Part shown: piece after piece, positions 9,237-18,428 of the stretch
How positions within the stretch are numbered: the first letter of the stretch is position 1
Layout: the number at the start of each line of letters is the position of its first letter
NCBI RefSeq assembly: GCF_013112225.1
Contig: NZ_JABFHI010000005.1
Coordinates: 186,001 to 250,000 of the forward strand
Length of the DNA: 64,000 nt
From: Vreelandella azerica
Lineage (GTDB): Bacteria; Pseudomonadota; Gammaproteobacteria; Pseudomonadales; Halomonadaceae
Reading direction: 5' to 3'
Position numbers and translations under genes: made by a program
The notes under the pieces: generated by a model
Database searches by the model: none
Seen by the model: only the letters and a program-made list of their open reading frames with translations
Told to the model about the DNA's origin: nothing

Positions 9237-10888
9237 CTTGGCCTTGTATAGCGCTCGGTCGGCGTAGGCGAGGATGTCCGCGAGAGGTTCGACTTCGTTA
9301 GTGCAATATCCGCCGATACTGACGGTAATCGGCTCGCCATTGAGGCTTACCTGATCCGCTATCCGATGACGCAGCCGCTCAGCAATCTGCTGCATATCCT
9401 GATGGGTTGAGGGGTAGAGCATGATCAGGAATTCGTCGCCTCCCCAGCGCCCTGCTACATCATAGGGGCGTAGCTGTTCGCGCAGGCAGTCCGCGACCTG
9501 CTGGAGAGCCAGATCACCGGCTTCATGGCCGTGGTTATCGTTGATCAGCTTGAAGCGGTCAATGTCGAGCCATAACAGGCAAAGCGGCTGCTCTTCCCGA
9601 TCGGCTCTAAGGCGGGTCTGTTTCAGGGCCTCTTCAGTACCACGGCGATTCAGCAGGTCTGTCAACAAGTCAAAGCGGGCCAGTTTGTCGAGTTCAGCCG
9701 TGCGTGCCTCTACTCGGCTTTCCAACTCGTTGGTGTGTGTCTGTATGGTGTTGGCCATGTCGCGGAAATGCCAGATCAGCCGAGCCATCTCGCCGTTTCC
9801 CTTGGGCAGCTCACGGCTATCATAGTAGCCGCCCTTGAGGGCCTGCATGGCGGCTTCGAGCTGGCTGATCGGTTTCAACACAAAGCGCCGCACGGCAACA
9901 TGCAGCAACACGATGCTGACTATAAGAATGCTGATGCCCGTCAGCAGTAAAGGCATGAAATGCGAGGAGGGCATGATCACATCCAGGTCCATCAGGGTGA
10001 CTTCATACCAACCAACACTGGGCAGCCAGACAACGCCCATCAGGTGGCGTTTGTTCTCCACTGACACAAATGCAGTGTGAATATCACCCGGTGTTGTCTT
10101 GGCCGTCTCCAGCAGGCTGAGGGTGTGCTGGCGGCTTTCACTCCCGCTGATCAACTGCGTCAGATGGCTTTTTGCCCCTCCGGTTTGACCAGGCTGGCAT
10201 ATTCAATAAAGTTACGGTCGCGATACAGCTGGATGGCACCGCCATGGTCAACAAAAATAGTGGTAATGCCGGGCTGATCAATCGCGACGGTTTCAGCCAG
10301 GATGGTTTCAAGGTCTATGCCGGTACCCACGATACCCAGGATGTCATTGGTTACCCGGTCACGCATCAGCACATCAATCCAGAGTTTGGTGACGTTCAGT
10401 TCGGTATCAGGGTTAACGTTGAGGTGAATATCGCGGCCCTGTTCGATCAAACGGTAGAACCAGGCATCATCAGGGTCGTCTTCTGACAGGTAGTAACGCA
10501 AGCGCTGGTCAGCAAACTCATTATCGGCATTATTGTAGTAATAGGCGCCATTGTGGGCGTAGGCAATAAAGTAGTTATTGGCGCCAAAGTTGCCGCGAAA
10601 GCGCTCCATTTCAGCCAGGGCATTCTGAAAAAGGTTGTCATTATCCGGGGTATGCGCCAGGTCCTGGATGATTGGAGAGTCAGCCATTTGCCGCGCCAGG
10701 GCTATTTCGCGTTCCAGAGGTCGCAGCAGGCGGGCGCTATCGTAGCGAACCTGGACTTCGGCGACCTGTGTTCCCCATTGCTCAATAACGCCATTGATCA
10801 TTCGATCAAAGACTTGCCAGGTAGCCAGGGCTGCTACTAACACCAGACCAACCGCAATCAGGATAAGCCGGGCCCCAAGGCTCATTGT
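8934..10888 (-). CDS. membrane diguanylate cyclase with Cache-type sensor domain (frameshifted)
   Basis: Two frames join at the T5 run at 10169-10173; one extra base restores EGQKSHLTQLISGSESRQ. The corrected protein has an N-terminal membrane helix, a ~250-residue periplasmic Cache-like domain, a second helix, a HAMP-like linker and a GGDEF domain with an intact active site (RWGGDEF), so it should make c-di-GMP. I chose the ATG at 10888 because GGAG lies 7 nt upstream; longer starts (ATG 10918, TTG 10960) are possible. The frame runs ~80 codons past the normal end of a GGDEF domain (after GRNRICTVKV) into the deacetylase gene, so the true stop is probably near 9.18 kb. An IS3 element sits ~135 bp upstream and may have separated it from its promoter. 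Confidence 0.82.
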
Positions 10889-11090
10889 TTTCTCCGCGAG
10901 AAATATCGAAAAACGCATTGCAGCATGCCATAGGGGATGATTTATGTGAAGTTTAAACAAGCTGAACTTTTTGTAAGAAGGCTTGCTGTCTTTAATTTTT
11001 CAGATTTTCCAAGGATGTTGATTGAAGTGGACCCCAAAATTTGGACAGGTGCCTAAGCTATGATTCATCATCTCCACAAGGAGGAGAATC

Positions 11091-11375
11091 ATGAGCAAGA
11101 AACGCAAACAATACAGCGCATCATTCAAGTCCAAAGTCGCTCTGGCCGCCATCAAGGGCGACCAGACCACATCCGAAATTGCTGCTCGTTTTCAGATCCA
11201 CCCCACCATGGTCAGCACCTGGAAGCGCGACTTGCTGGAGAACGCTACCGACCTCTTCGAAGGCAAGAAGAAGGTCGGCAAGTAATCCGATGAGCCCAGC
11301 ACAGACGAGCTGTACCGTGAGATTGGTCGACTGACGGTGGAACGCGATTTTTTGTCGCGCAAGCTCGATCAGTAA
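11091..11375 (+). pseudogene. IS3 OrfA (HTH protein), interrupted by in-frame stop
   Basis: OrfA of an IS3-family element: RKQYSASFKSKVALAAIKGD is the helix-turn-helix start and DELYREIGRLTVERDFLSRK is the leucine-zipper region needed to dimerise. A TAA at 11283-11285 stops the frame after 64 residues, but the same frame continues with normal sequence to TAA at 11373. This is a base substitution rather than an indel, so unlike most broken genes here it may be real. Without read-through the OrfAB transposase could not form. Confidence 0.8.
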
Positions 11376-11389
11376 GCCGCCAACAGCGG

Positions 11390-12223
11390 TTGGCAATGAT
11401 CGAGCGTGGTCATCCCCAAATCAGTCTTTCACGCCAGTGCGAGCTGCTCAAGCTGAGCCGCTCATCGGTGTACTACGTCCCTCGTGAGCCATGTCAGGAG
11501 GATCTGGACCTGATGTATCTGATTGATCAGCAACACCTGGAAACGCCGTACTATGGCTCTCGCAAGATGCGTGCCCATTTGCAGCACCAGGGCTATCGGG
11601 TCAATCGGAAGCGGGTGCAGAGGCTGATGCGCACCATGGGCATTCAGGCGGTGTATCCACGCCCCAGAACCAGCATTCCGGGCGACGGGCACAAGGTTTA
11701 TCCGTACCTGCTCAAAGGGCTGAAAATCGACCGCCCCAACCAGGTGTGGGCAACAGATATCAGCTATATTCCGCTGGCCCGGGGCTTCATGTATCTGGTC
11801 GCCATCATCGACTGGTACAGCCGCAAGGTGCTGTCCTGGCGGGTCTCCAACACCATGGACACAGACTTTTGTGTCGATGTCCTGGAGGAGGCTCTACAGC
11901 GCCATGGAGCGCCGGAGATCTTCAATACCGATCAGGGTGTCCAGTTCACCAGTGAGGCCTTCACAAACGTTCTCAAAGATCATGGCATCCGGATCAGCAT
12001 GGACGGCAAGGGCTGCTACCATGACAATATATTCGTGGAACGGCTCTGGCGCAGCGTCAAATACGAGTGTGTTTACCTTGCCGCTTTCGAGGATGGACAA
12101 CACTTGAAGCAGGCGCTCCACCGGTACTTCTGGCATTACAATCAGACCCGGTACCACCAAACCCTTGATTACCAAACGCCCGATGAGGTGTACTACGGGC
12201 AACCCATATCTCTGGCAGCCTGA
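11390..12223 (+). CDS. IS3-family transposase OrfB, integrase core
   Basis: The 277-residue rve-fold protein has the three catalytic acidic residues in their usual settings: WATDISYIPL, FNTDQGVQFTS and NIFVERLWRSVKYE, followed by HYFWHYNQ-type terminal sequence (YFWHYNQTRYHQ). It lies in the -1 frame relative to OrfA, as expected for a programmed-frameshift OrfAB transposase. It is intact, but production of the full OrfAB protein is blocked by the stop codon in OrfA. Confidence 0.92.
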   Translation: MAMIERGHPQISLSRQCELLKLSRSSVYYVPREPCQEDLDLMYLIDQQHLETPYYGSRKMRAHLQHQGYRVNRKRVQRLMRTMGIQAVYPRPRTSIPGDGHKVYPYLLKGLKIDRPNQVWATDISYIPLARGFMYLVAIIDWYSRKVLSWRVSNTMDTDFCVDVLEEALQRHGAPEIFNTDQGVQFTSEAFTNVLKDHGIRISMDGKGCYHDNIFVERLWRSVKYECVYLAAFEDGQHLKQALHRYFWHYNQTRYHQTLDYQTPDEVYYGQPISLAA

Positions 12224-12550
12224 GTCAGGGAAACAACCGGATTATAGCTTAGGGATACCATCAGGTTGTCCAACTGATTGGGTCCACCTCAGATGTTGGC
12301 TAATTTAAGCAGCAGATAGCTATTTCTAGTTATTTTCTGAACAAACTGGAAAAGAGTTGAAAAGCGTGATGATGGCTAATACATTTAAAAGTGAAAAATG
12401 ATAACTTATTATTTGATTTCTGCTTTCTGAAAAGTCTTTTTTAGCCTTATATACTTTAACCGTAGCTACTGTATTTTTGTATTTTTAAGTATTATCTTAT
12501 ATTTTAGGCTTGACTTACTTTTTTTTTATCCATTAAAACGTGAGGTATCC

Positions 12551-12895
12551 ATGTCGTCGCAGAGAGTTATGCTTACCACATCATCACACCTGGAAGGTTA
12601 TCGTGTGACAGAGCACATCGATATCGTCTCCGCTGAATGCGTATTTGGTATGAATGTCTTCAAGGACATGTTTGCAGGGGTGCGTGATTTCTTTGGTGGT
12701 CGCAACAAGTCATCTCAGAACGCTCTGCGCGATGCACGCATTGCCTGTCTTGATGAGTTGAAAGAAGAAGCCGCGCAGATGGGGGCCAATGCGGTCATTG
12801 GGATCGACCTCGACTACAGCGAAATTTCTGGCGGCGGTAAATCAATGCTGTTCCTCGTCGCCACAGGCACCGCGGTGAAAGTGTCGAAGGTTTAA
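12551..12895 (+). CDS. ybjQ: YbjQ family (UPF0145) protein
   Basis: A 114-residue cytoplasmic protein matching the YbjQ family by its start ([20 protein letters not shown]), the central [25 protein letters not shown] block and the C-terminal GTAVKV. YbjQ proteins form small homo-oligomers of unknown function. A GAGG ribosome-binding site sits 8 nt before the ATG. It stands alone, following 260 bp of AT-rich DNA (12292-12550) that flanks the IS3 element and in which I see no gene. The phn promoter region follows it. Confidence 0.85.
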   Translation: MSSQRVMLTTSSHLEGYRVTEHIDIVSAECVFGMNVFKDMFAGVRDFFGGRNKSSQNALRDARIACLDELKEEAAQMGANAVIGIDLDYSEISGGGKSMLFLVATGTAVKVSKV

Positions 12896-12955
12896 ATCGT
12901 CGTTGTTATTTTCCATCAGGCGGGTTGGCAGTGATTGCGTTCAGTCCGCCTCAGG

Positions 12956-12994
12956 TGTCATTTAAGTGTCATGGAGTTGTCGTGGAAACGTCAT
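12956..12994 (+). promoter_or_regulatory. two tandem Pho boxes (PhoB operator)
   Basis: Four hexamers repeat at exactly 11 bp: TGTCAT at 12956, TGTCAT at 12967, TGTCGT at 12978, CGTCAT at 12989, each separated by 5 bp of A/G/T-rich sequence. PhoB sites are pairs of 11-bp units beginning with CTGTCAT-like hexamers, so this is two adjacent full sites. They lie ~60-100 bp upstream of phnD and predict induction at low phosphate. Confidence 0.8.
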
Positions 12995-13055
12995 CCGGTT
13001 CTGTAAGGATTGAACTGTTAATGATTTTTCACCCCCTATCCCCTATAGGTGATCC

Positions 13056-14042
13056 ATGCGCGTTCATACTCTTTCGTTTAAGCAGCCCTTCTTTCTGCGT
13101 TCGCTGCTCAGCGTTGCCATTACCGGTGCTTTCAGCGTTGTTGCCCTTCAGGCAAGTGCTGATATGTCGTCACGTTACATAGATAGTGACGGCGATCTGG
13201 TGGCAGATATTCCCGCCGACGAATCCCAGTGGGTCGATCCTGATACGTTGATTTTTGCTTACACTCCTGTGGAAGACCCAGCCATATATGCCGATGTGTG
13301 GGCCGATTTCCTTGACCATCTGGCGGATGCAACTGGCAAGCGGGTGCAGTTCTTCCCAGTGCAGTCTAACGCGGCTCAGCAGGAAGCGCTGCGCGCAGGC
13401 CGACTGCATGTGGCAGGTTTCAACACCGGCGGCGTGCCTGTGGCGGTCAACTGTGGCGGCTTCCGTCCGTTCACCATTATGGCAGCAGAAGATGGCAGCT
13501 TCGGGTATGAGATGGAAATCATTACCTACCCGGGCAGCGATATTGAAAGCGTTGAAGACATCCAGGGCAGCCAGCTAGCGTTTACGTCGCCTACTTCCAA
13601 CTCCGGTTTCCGCGCGCCTTCGGCGCTGTTGCGTTCCGAGTATGGTATGGAAGCTGACGAAGACTTTGAAACGGCGTTTTCCGGCTCTCACGACAACTCC
13701 ATTCTGGGCGTTGTCAACAAAGACTATGAAGCTGCTGCTGTTGCCAACTCCGTGCTCAACCGTATGCTGGCGCGAGACGTGATCGAGGAAAGTGATTACG
13801 TTTCTATCTTTACTTCCGAAACCTTCCCGACCACCGCTTACGGCACGGCGCACAATCTGACGCCCGAGCTTCAGGAGCAGATTCAGGAAGCCTTCTTCAG
13901 CTATGACTGGGAAGGCACGGCCCTGAAAGCCGAGTTCGCCAACTCCGGTGAAGCCCAGTTCATCCCGATCACTTACCAGCAACACTGGAATGTGATTCGC
14001 ACCATCGCCGATGCCAACGGCGTGACCTACGACTGCGATTAA
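13056..14042 (+). CDS. phnD: phosphonate/phosphite/phosphate ABC transporter, periplasmic binding protein
   Basis: A 328-residue PhnD-family binding protein. Residues 1-36 are a Sec signal peptide (basic start, hydrophobic core, ALQASA cleavage region). The mature protein has the family pattern IFAYTPVEDPAIYADVW, a GRLHVAGFNTGG binding-site segment, LAFTSPTSNSGF and SHDNSILGVVNKDYEAAAV. It captures oxidised or reduced phosphorus compounds in the periplasm and passes them to PhnE. AGGTGA lies 5 nt before the ATG. It is the first gene of phnDCEE and follows the Pho boxes. The actual ligand (phosphonate, phosphite or phosphate) cannot be assigned from sequence. Confidence 0.9.
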   Translation: MRVHTLSFKQPFFLRSLLSVAITGAFSVVALQASADMSSRYIDSDGDLVADIPADESQWVDPDTLIFAYTPVEDPAIYADVWADFLDHLADATGKRVQFFPVQSNAAQQEALRAGRLHVAGFNTGGVPVAVNCGGFRPFTIMAAEDGSFGYEMEIITYPGSDIESVEDIQGSQLAFTSPTSNSGFRAPSALLRSEYGMEADEDFETAFSGSHDNSILGVVNKDYEAAAVANSVLNRMLARDVIEESDYVSIFTSETFPTTAYGTAHNLTPELQEQIQEAFFSYDWEGTALKAEFANSGEAQFIPITYQQHWNVIRTIADANGVTYDCD

Positions 14043-14131
14043 ATCGCTGATTCAACAAGATGTTAACGGCCAGGAGGCTTGCCTTCTGGCCGTGTTGCTG
14101 TATCAGGCAAGCTAAAAACGGGATTGAGAAC

Positions 14132-14971
14132 ATGCTGAAGTTAAGCGGCCTGGGTAAGCGCTACCCGACCGGGGACCGCGCCCTGACCAATATTGAACTG
14201 ACCCTGCCCAAAGGCCAGGTGATGGCCCTGATTGGCCCTTCTGGCGCGGGTAAAAGTACACTGATTCGCTGCGTGAATCGTCTGGTAGAGCCAACCGAAG
14301 GCAGTGTGACGCTGGAGGGCGTCGAACTGACCCGGCTTTCCGGCCAAAAGCTGCGCCAGGCGCGGCGTTCTATGGGCATGATATTTCAGGAGTATGCGTT
14401 GGTTGACCGCTTGACGGTGATGGAAAACGTGCTTTCCGGTCAGTTGGGCTATGTGGGCTTCTGGCGCAGCTTTCTACGCCGTTATCCGCAATCGGCTGTC
14501 GTGGAAGCTTTTCGCCTGCTCGAGCGGGTTGGCCTTCCACATGCGCTGGATAAACGCGCGGATGCGCTTTCCGGCGGGCAGCGCCAGCGGGTGGGTATTG
14601 CCCGAGCATTGCTACAAAGCCCTAAGCTGCTGCTGGTGGATGAGCCGACCGCCAGCCTGGATCCGAAAACCTCCCGCCAGATCATGCGCTTGATTCGCGA
14701 GTTATGTGCAGAGCGCGAGCTTGCCGCCATTATCAATATCCATGATGTGGCCCTGGCACAGCAGTTTGCTGACCGCATTGTTGGCCTGCGCGCCGGTGAG
14801 ATTGTCTTTGATGGCCCGCCCGGTGAGCTTACCAGCGACATTCTGACCACCATCTACGGTGAGGAAGACTGGGATACAACGCCCGAGCCAGAAGATAATT
14901 CGGTTGATGAACGGGATGACCCAACACCGCCGACGCCAATGGCCAGGGTTGCCGCAGGAGGTGCGCGGTGA
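14132..14971 (+). CDS. phnC: phosphonate ABC transporter ATP-binding protein
   Basis: The 279-residue ABC ATPase has Walker [10 protein letters not shown] (about 35-43), a Q-loop ([14 protein letters not shown]), the signature [15 protein letters not shown] and Walker [13 protein letters not shown]. It energises import through the two PhnE permeases. I start it at the ATG at 14132, where the conserved [11 protein letters not shown] begins; an upstream in-frame start at 14060 would add 24 residues of no recognisable sequence. The C-terminal ~30 residues are an acidic and Pro-rich tail beyond the usual domain. The stop overlaps phnE by 4 bp. Confidence 0.92.
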   Translation: MLKLSGLGKRYPTGDRALTNIELTLPKGQVMALIGPSGAGKSTLIRCVNRLVEPTEGSVTLEGVELTRLSGQKLRQARRSMGMIFQEYALVDRLTVMENVLSGQLGYVGFWRSFLRRYPQSAVVEAFRLLERVGLPHALDKRADALSGGQRQRVGIARALLQSPKLLLVDEPTASLDPKTSRQIMRLIRELCAERELAAIINIHDVALAQQFADRIVGLRAGEIVFDGPPGELTSDILTTIYGEEDWDTTPEPEDNSVDERDDPTPPTPMARVAAGGAR

Positions 14972-15804
14972 AGCTAACCGAAGAAGCACTCAGCGAGCAG
15001 CGCCAGCAAGACGCTCTAGCAGGGCGGTGGCGCCGGCTGCCTTTGATTCAGTCCCCTCTCCTGCGCCTGACTCTGTTGGTCGGACTGGTGACCTATCTTA
15101 TCCTGGCGCTGAGCAGCGTCGAGGTTAACTGGGCCAGAGTTGCCGAAGGGGCCGGGCGCGGGCTGGAGTTTCTAGCTGCCTTTACCCGACCCGACTTTAT
15201 CAGCCGCTGGGACGATATCTGGGCAGGCCTGCTGGAAAGCCTGACCATGACGGTGACATCCACCGTGATTGGTGTGGCGCTTGCCGTGCCTGTCGGGCTG
15301 GGGGCGGCACGCAATATTGCCCCAATGCCGGTCTACTGGGTATGCCGTGGGATTATCGCCGTCTCGCGCACTTTTCAGGAAGTGATTATTGCCATCCTGT
15401 TTGTGGTGATGTTTGGCTTTGGCCCCTTTGCAGGGATGATTACCCTGGCGTTTGCCACCATTGGTTTCATGGCCAAGCTGTTGGCAGAAGATATTGAAGA
15501 CCTCGACGAGCGCCAGGTGGAAGCCGTACGGGCCACAGGCGCTGGCTGGTGGCAAACCCTGAACCACGCCGTACAGCCTCAGGTCATGCCGCGTCTGATC
15601 GGGCTTTCTATGTATCGTTTGGATATCAACTTCCGCGAATCGGCCGTCATCGGGATTGTCGGTGCGGGCGGCATTGGCGCGACCCTGAACACCTCGATCA
15701 ACCGCTACGAATACGATACTTCCGCCGCGGTGCTGCTGATCATTATTGCCATCGTATTGCTGTCTGAATACAGCTCAAGCTTTGTGCGGCGCTGGACGCA
15801 GTAG
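14968..15804 (+). CDS. phnE: phosphonate ABC transporter permease
   Basis: A 278-residue inner-membrane permease with about six helices and the PhnE coupling-helix region [40 protein letters not shown] marks the first core helix and [17 protein letters not shown] the last third. It is coupled to phnC by a 4-bp overlap and pairs with the second permease gene 34 bp downstream to form the heterodimeric channel. Confidence 0.9.
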   Translation: MKLTEEALSEQRQQDALAGRWRRLPLIQSPLLRLTLLVGLVTYLILALSSVEVNWARVAEGAGRGLEFLAAFTRPDFISRWDDIWAGLLESLTMTVTSTVIGVALAVPVGLGAARNIAPMPVYWVCRGIIAVSRTFQEVIIAILFVVMFGFGPFAGMITLAFATIGFMAKLLAEDIEDLDERQVEAVRATGAGWWQTLNHAVQPQVMPRLIGLSMYRLDINFRESAVIGIVGAGGIGATLNTSINRYEYDTSAAVLLIIIAIVLLSEYSSSFVRRWTQ

Positions 15805-15838
15805 CCTGCCTTCAGCCATTTAAGTCAAGGAACTCACC

Positions 15839-16653
15839 ATGCCTGTTTCCACTTCTCCCCAGGGGCAGCCGCAGTGGCGCCTGCGAACCACCAAAGCACA
15901 ATGGCTTGGCTACCTGGCCTGGCTGGCGGGCATCAGCCTGTTTCTATTGTGCTGGAAAGTCATCTCCGACAACACCATGTGGGTATTTGTCGAAGATGCC
16001 GGACGCCAGGGTACAGACCTGATCAGCCGTATGCTGCCGCCTGAATGGACTTATGCCCATCAACTCTGGCTGCCCATGTGGGATACCCTCAATATTGCCA
16101 CTCTGGGGACGGCGCTGGGAATCATGATGGCCTTTCCCGTGGCGTTTCTCGCTGCCCGCAACACCACGCCGCATCCTCTGATTCGCAGCCTGGCACTGAC
16201 AATTATTGTTTCGTCGCGCTCCATCAATTCCCTGATCTGGGCCATGCTGCTGGTGACGATTCTGGGGCCAGGGGTGCTGGCAGGGATTATTGCCATAGCG
16301 CTGCGCTCGATTGGTTTTGTAGGCAAACTGCTCTATGAGGCGATTGAGGAGATCCACCCGACGCCGGTGGAAGCCATTGCGGCTACCGGCGCCAGCCGCA
16401 TGCAGGTGATGAGCTATGGCGTGCTGCCCCAGGTGTTGCCTGCCTTTGCCGGTATTAGCGTCTACCGCTGGGATATCAACATTCGTGAATCGACGGTGCT
16501 AGGCCTGGTGGGAGCGGGGGTATTGGTCTGCAGCTAAATGCCTCCATCAACAGCCTGGCCTGGGATCAGGTGAGCGTCATCTTTGTGATGATTTTTGCCA
16601 CTGTGCTAGTTTCGGAATGGATCTCAGCCAAGGTTCGCCACGCCATCATCTAA
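15839..16653 (+). CDS. phnE: second phosphonate ABC transporter permease (frameshifted)
   Basis: A paralogue of the preceding permease with the same coupling region (EAIAATGASRMQVMSYGVLPQ) and NIRESTVLGLVGAG. The frame is lost at the G5 run at 16516-16520; one extra G gives GAGGIGLQLNASINSLAWDQ and a normal end at TAA 16651-16653, a 271-residue protein. A one-base sequencing error is the simplest reading. No phosphonatase, C-P lyase or phosphite dehydrogenase gene follows, so catabolism must be encoded elsewhere. Confidence 0.85.
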
Positions 16654-16682
16654 CGGCACTTCCTCGTCTAAATCTGATGCCT

Positions 16683-16710
16683 ATCATGAGCTAGCGACAT
16701 AGCTCATGAT
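16683..16710 (+). terminator. hairpin after phnE, weak terminator candidate
   Basis: An 11-bp perfect inverted repeat (ATCATGAGCTA ... TAGCTCATGAT) with a 6-nt loop lies 30 bp past the phn operon. There is no T-run after it, so it is a poor intrinsic terminator and could instead be a protein site or an mRNA-stabilising stem. Confidence 0.4.
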
Positions 16711-17405
16711 GTCATCCCCCTCAAATGCCAATAAAGTTGAGAGGCTGGGCTTTCAGAGCACCCTGACTGATGCCAAGGAGGCGACTGAAGATGGTCTTGA
16801 AATTCAGATTTCGTCTGTCTGAAGGCAGGATAAATAGTTTAATTACCGTTTAACATAAATTGCCGCACATGATGCCTCAGACATTTTTAAGGTAAGTTGT
16901 TCAAAAAAATCCCTGTTTTCCAGTGAATTCCACTAAAAATAACGGTTTCGGTTATAAATTTGCTGCAAAAAGTTAAAAAAATAATGTTTATGCCTGTGCT
17001 GGCTTTTTCGCATCTGTGGTGATTTTGCTGCGCTGTACAGGCAAGCTTCATTACTGTTAATTTAATACTTGTGTATTTTGTTTGGTGTGTTTATAAGTGC
17101 ATTCAGGCTCAAGCGAATGATCAGGCATCTTCCAATGACGACATGAAAACATGGTGTTGTAAGTTATCTAGAATGGATGTTTTCATGTAAAACAATGAGC
17201 ATTGTTAAAGCATGATGCGATCTGTCTAACTCACAAAATTAAACTTATTTTTTAAGTTGTTGTCTAGTAGTGCTTGCACTTAATTATGTTTTTAGCTAAA
17301 AATTTATGGGTACTTTCTATTAAAAAAATAACTATAGTGTCGGCTATCGGCTTTTATGTGTGACTTTAAAGGTTTTGTATTTTTCAATTATCGAGGGGCA
17401 TGTTA
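16711..17405. other. long AT-rich intergenic region upstream of the peptidase/ATP-grasp/ectC operon
   Basis: About 700 bp without a convincing gene, much more AT-rich than the operons on either side. It holds a 12-bp perfect inverted repeat (17141-17188) and, near 17332, a CTATAGT that could be a -10 element; I could not identify a matching -35, which would fit a stationary-phase or stress sigma factor but is weak evidence. The length suggests complex regulation or an unannotated small RNA. Confidence 0.45.
17141..17188. repeat. 12-bp perfect inverted repeat, 24-bp spacer
   Basis: ACATGAAAACAT at 17141-17152 pairs exactly with ATGTTTTCATGT at 17177-17188. No T-run follows on either strand, so it does not look like a terminator. 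Its position ~220 bp before the operon start makes it a possible operator or an RNA stem. Confidence 0.5.
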
Positions 17406-18368
17406 ATGCAGGCATTTTCAAACCCGGTAGGCTACGGAACGCTATGGTTCCACAACCTCTTGACCGCTGAAGGTACGCCAGTTGCGTATGATCCCCAGGC
17501 TCGGGCTTTTCTGCCGACACCTCCATTTTGTGCCAACCGGGATGTGATTGGCTGTAATTGGATTGCGCCTGAACAGGGCGCTTTCTGTCGCTCATGTGCG
17601 ATGACCGCATTGGCCCCTGACCTGGAAATTCCCGATGTTATTCCCAATTGGGCCGAAACCGAAGCGGCCAAGCGCTGGGTGATTGATAACCTGGGCCGCT
17701 GGCACTGGTTCAGGCCAGAAGATCCGGGTACACGCCCTGTTTTTCACATGCTTGCCGATGGTTATACGCTTGCGCCGATGGGGCACGGTGAGGGTGTGGT
17801 CACCATTAGCGTATCTGAAGCTGACCCTGTGGTACGCGTGACGCGTAAGGAAGCACTGAATGAGCCTTACAGAACCATGATAGGGCACATGCGCCATGAG
17901 ATTGCCCACATGCTGTGGTGGCGTCTCAGCCTGCGTGAGGATTTCCTGGTAGCTTTCCGTGAGATGTTTGGTGATGAGCGCGCTGACTATGGCGCTGCGC
18001 TTGAAAAGCATTATGAGCAAGGACCACCTCAAGACTGGGAGCTTTTCTACCTGACATCCTACGCGTCTGCACCCCCATGAAGACTGGGCGGAAACCGCCG
18101 CACACCTTTGCACTTGACCGATATCACCGACAGCTTTATTGCCACTGGGCTTTTAACGCCCGAAATGCCGAGCCACCGCTGGGACCCTTATGCAGAGCCT
18201 GATACCCAGGTGCTGGTTAATGTCGCTGCTAACCTGGTGATGCGGGTCAACCACGTCAACCGCTCCATGGGGCTGTCGGATATCTATCCCTTTGTGCTCT
18301 CCGAGGCGGCTCACCGCAAGCTGGCCTTTGTTCATGACTGGCTGCGTCGTGGTGCTCAAGGGCGTTAA
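17406..18368 (+). CDS. putative zinc-binding metallopeptidase (Peptidase_Mx-like), frameshifted
   Basis: The corrected ~320-residue protein follows the 'putative zinc-binding metallo-peptidase' family: a cysteine cluster (FCANRDVIGCNW and FCRSCAMT), EAAKRWVIDNL, GHGEGVVTISVSEADP, an HEIAHMLWW stretch equivalent to the HExxH metal site, FGDERADYGAALEKHY and the terminal HDWLRR region. The first zinc-ribbon cysteine pairs usual at the N-terminus of this family are absent (FSNPVGYG instead of a C-x2-C motif). I start at ATG 17406 because GAGGGG is 7-8 nt upstream; ATG 17400 is too close. Two indels split it, at the C5 run 18072-18076 and the T3 before 18108. It is first in an operon with ATP-grasp and ectC genes; proteolysis is not demonstrated. 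Confidence 0.7.
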
Positions 18369-18428
18369 TTAAAGCCCTTTTATGAGCTGACGACGATTTT
18401 ATAAGTATAAATTTCTGGAGAATAATCA

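Larger units (their letters stand above)
11023..12291 (+). mobile_element. IS3-family insertion sequence with terminal inverted repeats
   Basis: The element starts TGAAGTGGACCCC and its other end, read in reverse complement, starts TGAGGTGGACCC; both arms contain a further matching block ending CTAAGCTAT. The three bases before it (GAT, 11020-11022) repeat directly after it (12292-12294), a 3-bp target duplication normal for IS3. It encodes OrfA and OrfB in the usual -1 frame relation. About 1269 bp long. The intact ends and target duplication suggest a fairly recent insertion, although OrfA now has a stop codon. Confidence 0.88.

Noticed and set aside
14060-14131. Longer N-terminus for PhnC
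   Set aside because: The added 24 residues are Cys/Arg-rich and unlike any ABC ATPase; the conserved start is at 14132.
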